Below, piece after piece: positions 63,998-64,000 of a stretch of 64,000 bases of DNA. The position numbers and the translations under genes are program-made. The DNA comes from Sporanaerobium hydrogeniformans. Lineage in GTDB: Bacteria > Bacillota > Clostridia > Lachnospirales > Cellulosilyticaceae. The notes beneath the pieces were generated by a model. That model made no database searches and was not told the DNA's origin. It saw nothing but the letters and a program-made list of their open reading frames with translations. Where the stretch lies: contig NZ_PEDL01000014.1 in NCBI RefSeq assembly GCF_002735925.1, positions 33,686 to 97,685 on the forward strand, given 5' to 3'. How positions within the stretch are numbered: position 1 is the first letter of the stretch; each line of letters begins with the position of its first letter.

Positions 63998-64000
63998 TAG

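Overview
The window reads as chromosome of a low-GC, Gram-positive anaerobe of the Clostridia. Genes have strong AGGAGG-type ribosome binding sites, T-rich hairpin terminators and TTGACA/TATAAT promoters. The gene set includes S-layer homology domains, TRAP sugar-acid transporters, rubrerythrin, hemerythrin and a VmlR-like ABC-F protein. A Lachnospirales or Cellulosilyticum-like host is my inference from gene style, not something the sequence proves. I see no rRNA, tRNA, CRISPR array, phage or insertion sequence.

Layout. 1-3.1 kb: the end of a secreted or anchored protein and an M3 oligoendopeptidase. 3.2-10.5 kb: a 2,128-residue surface protein (GLUG, fibronectin III, MBG-like, three SLH and cell-wall-binding repeats) divergent from a TetR regulator. 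10.6-14.3 kb: a DUF1858 protein, an unrecognised 204-aa protein with a hemerythrin, and a FUSC-type membrane protein. 14.3-20.4 kb: sugar-acid module A (enolase-superfamily enzyme, Zn dehydrogenase, TRAP transporter, GntR). 20.5-27.5 kb: housekeeping genes (HIT, TrkH/TrkA, UppP, MocR-like regulator, AzlCD). 27.6-41.9 kb: sugar-acid module B (two near-identical LacI regulators, esterase, second TRAP transporter, second GntR/enolase pair, and an SDR-RraA-split UxaA-SDR-UxaC operon). 42.2-48.2 kb: DUF1836/DegV pair, decayed nicotinamidase, cold-shock gene with a large 5' UTR hairpin, ABC-F-GNAT fusion behind an attenuator-like leader, and PrsA-type foldase. 48.3-58.6 kb: two-component system, HtrA protease, superoxide dismutase with a long N-terminal extension, siroheme reductase, chemotaxis receptor and rubrerythrin. 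58.6-63.7 kb: Leloir operon galK-galE-galT with divergent galR. The last 200 bases form a long imperfect hairpin.

How the parts work together. Modules A and B both join a TRAP importer to an enolase-superfamily acid-sugar enzyme under paralogous FCD-type GntR regulators. Module B adds uronate isomerase, two reductases, a two-subunit altronate dehydratase and an RraA-type lyase, but no recognisable KDG kinase or KDPG aldolase. This suggests a variant hexuronate route or that the last steps lie elsewhere.

Three genes (trkH, the ABC-F gene and the chemotaxis receptor) each need a one-base correction inside a homopolymer run. The most unusual items are the ABC-F-GNAT fusion with its leader peptide and terminator, the GC-rich hairpin at the right edge, and the cold-shock 5' UTR hairpin.
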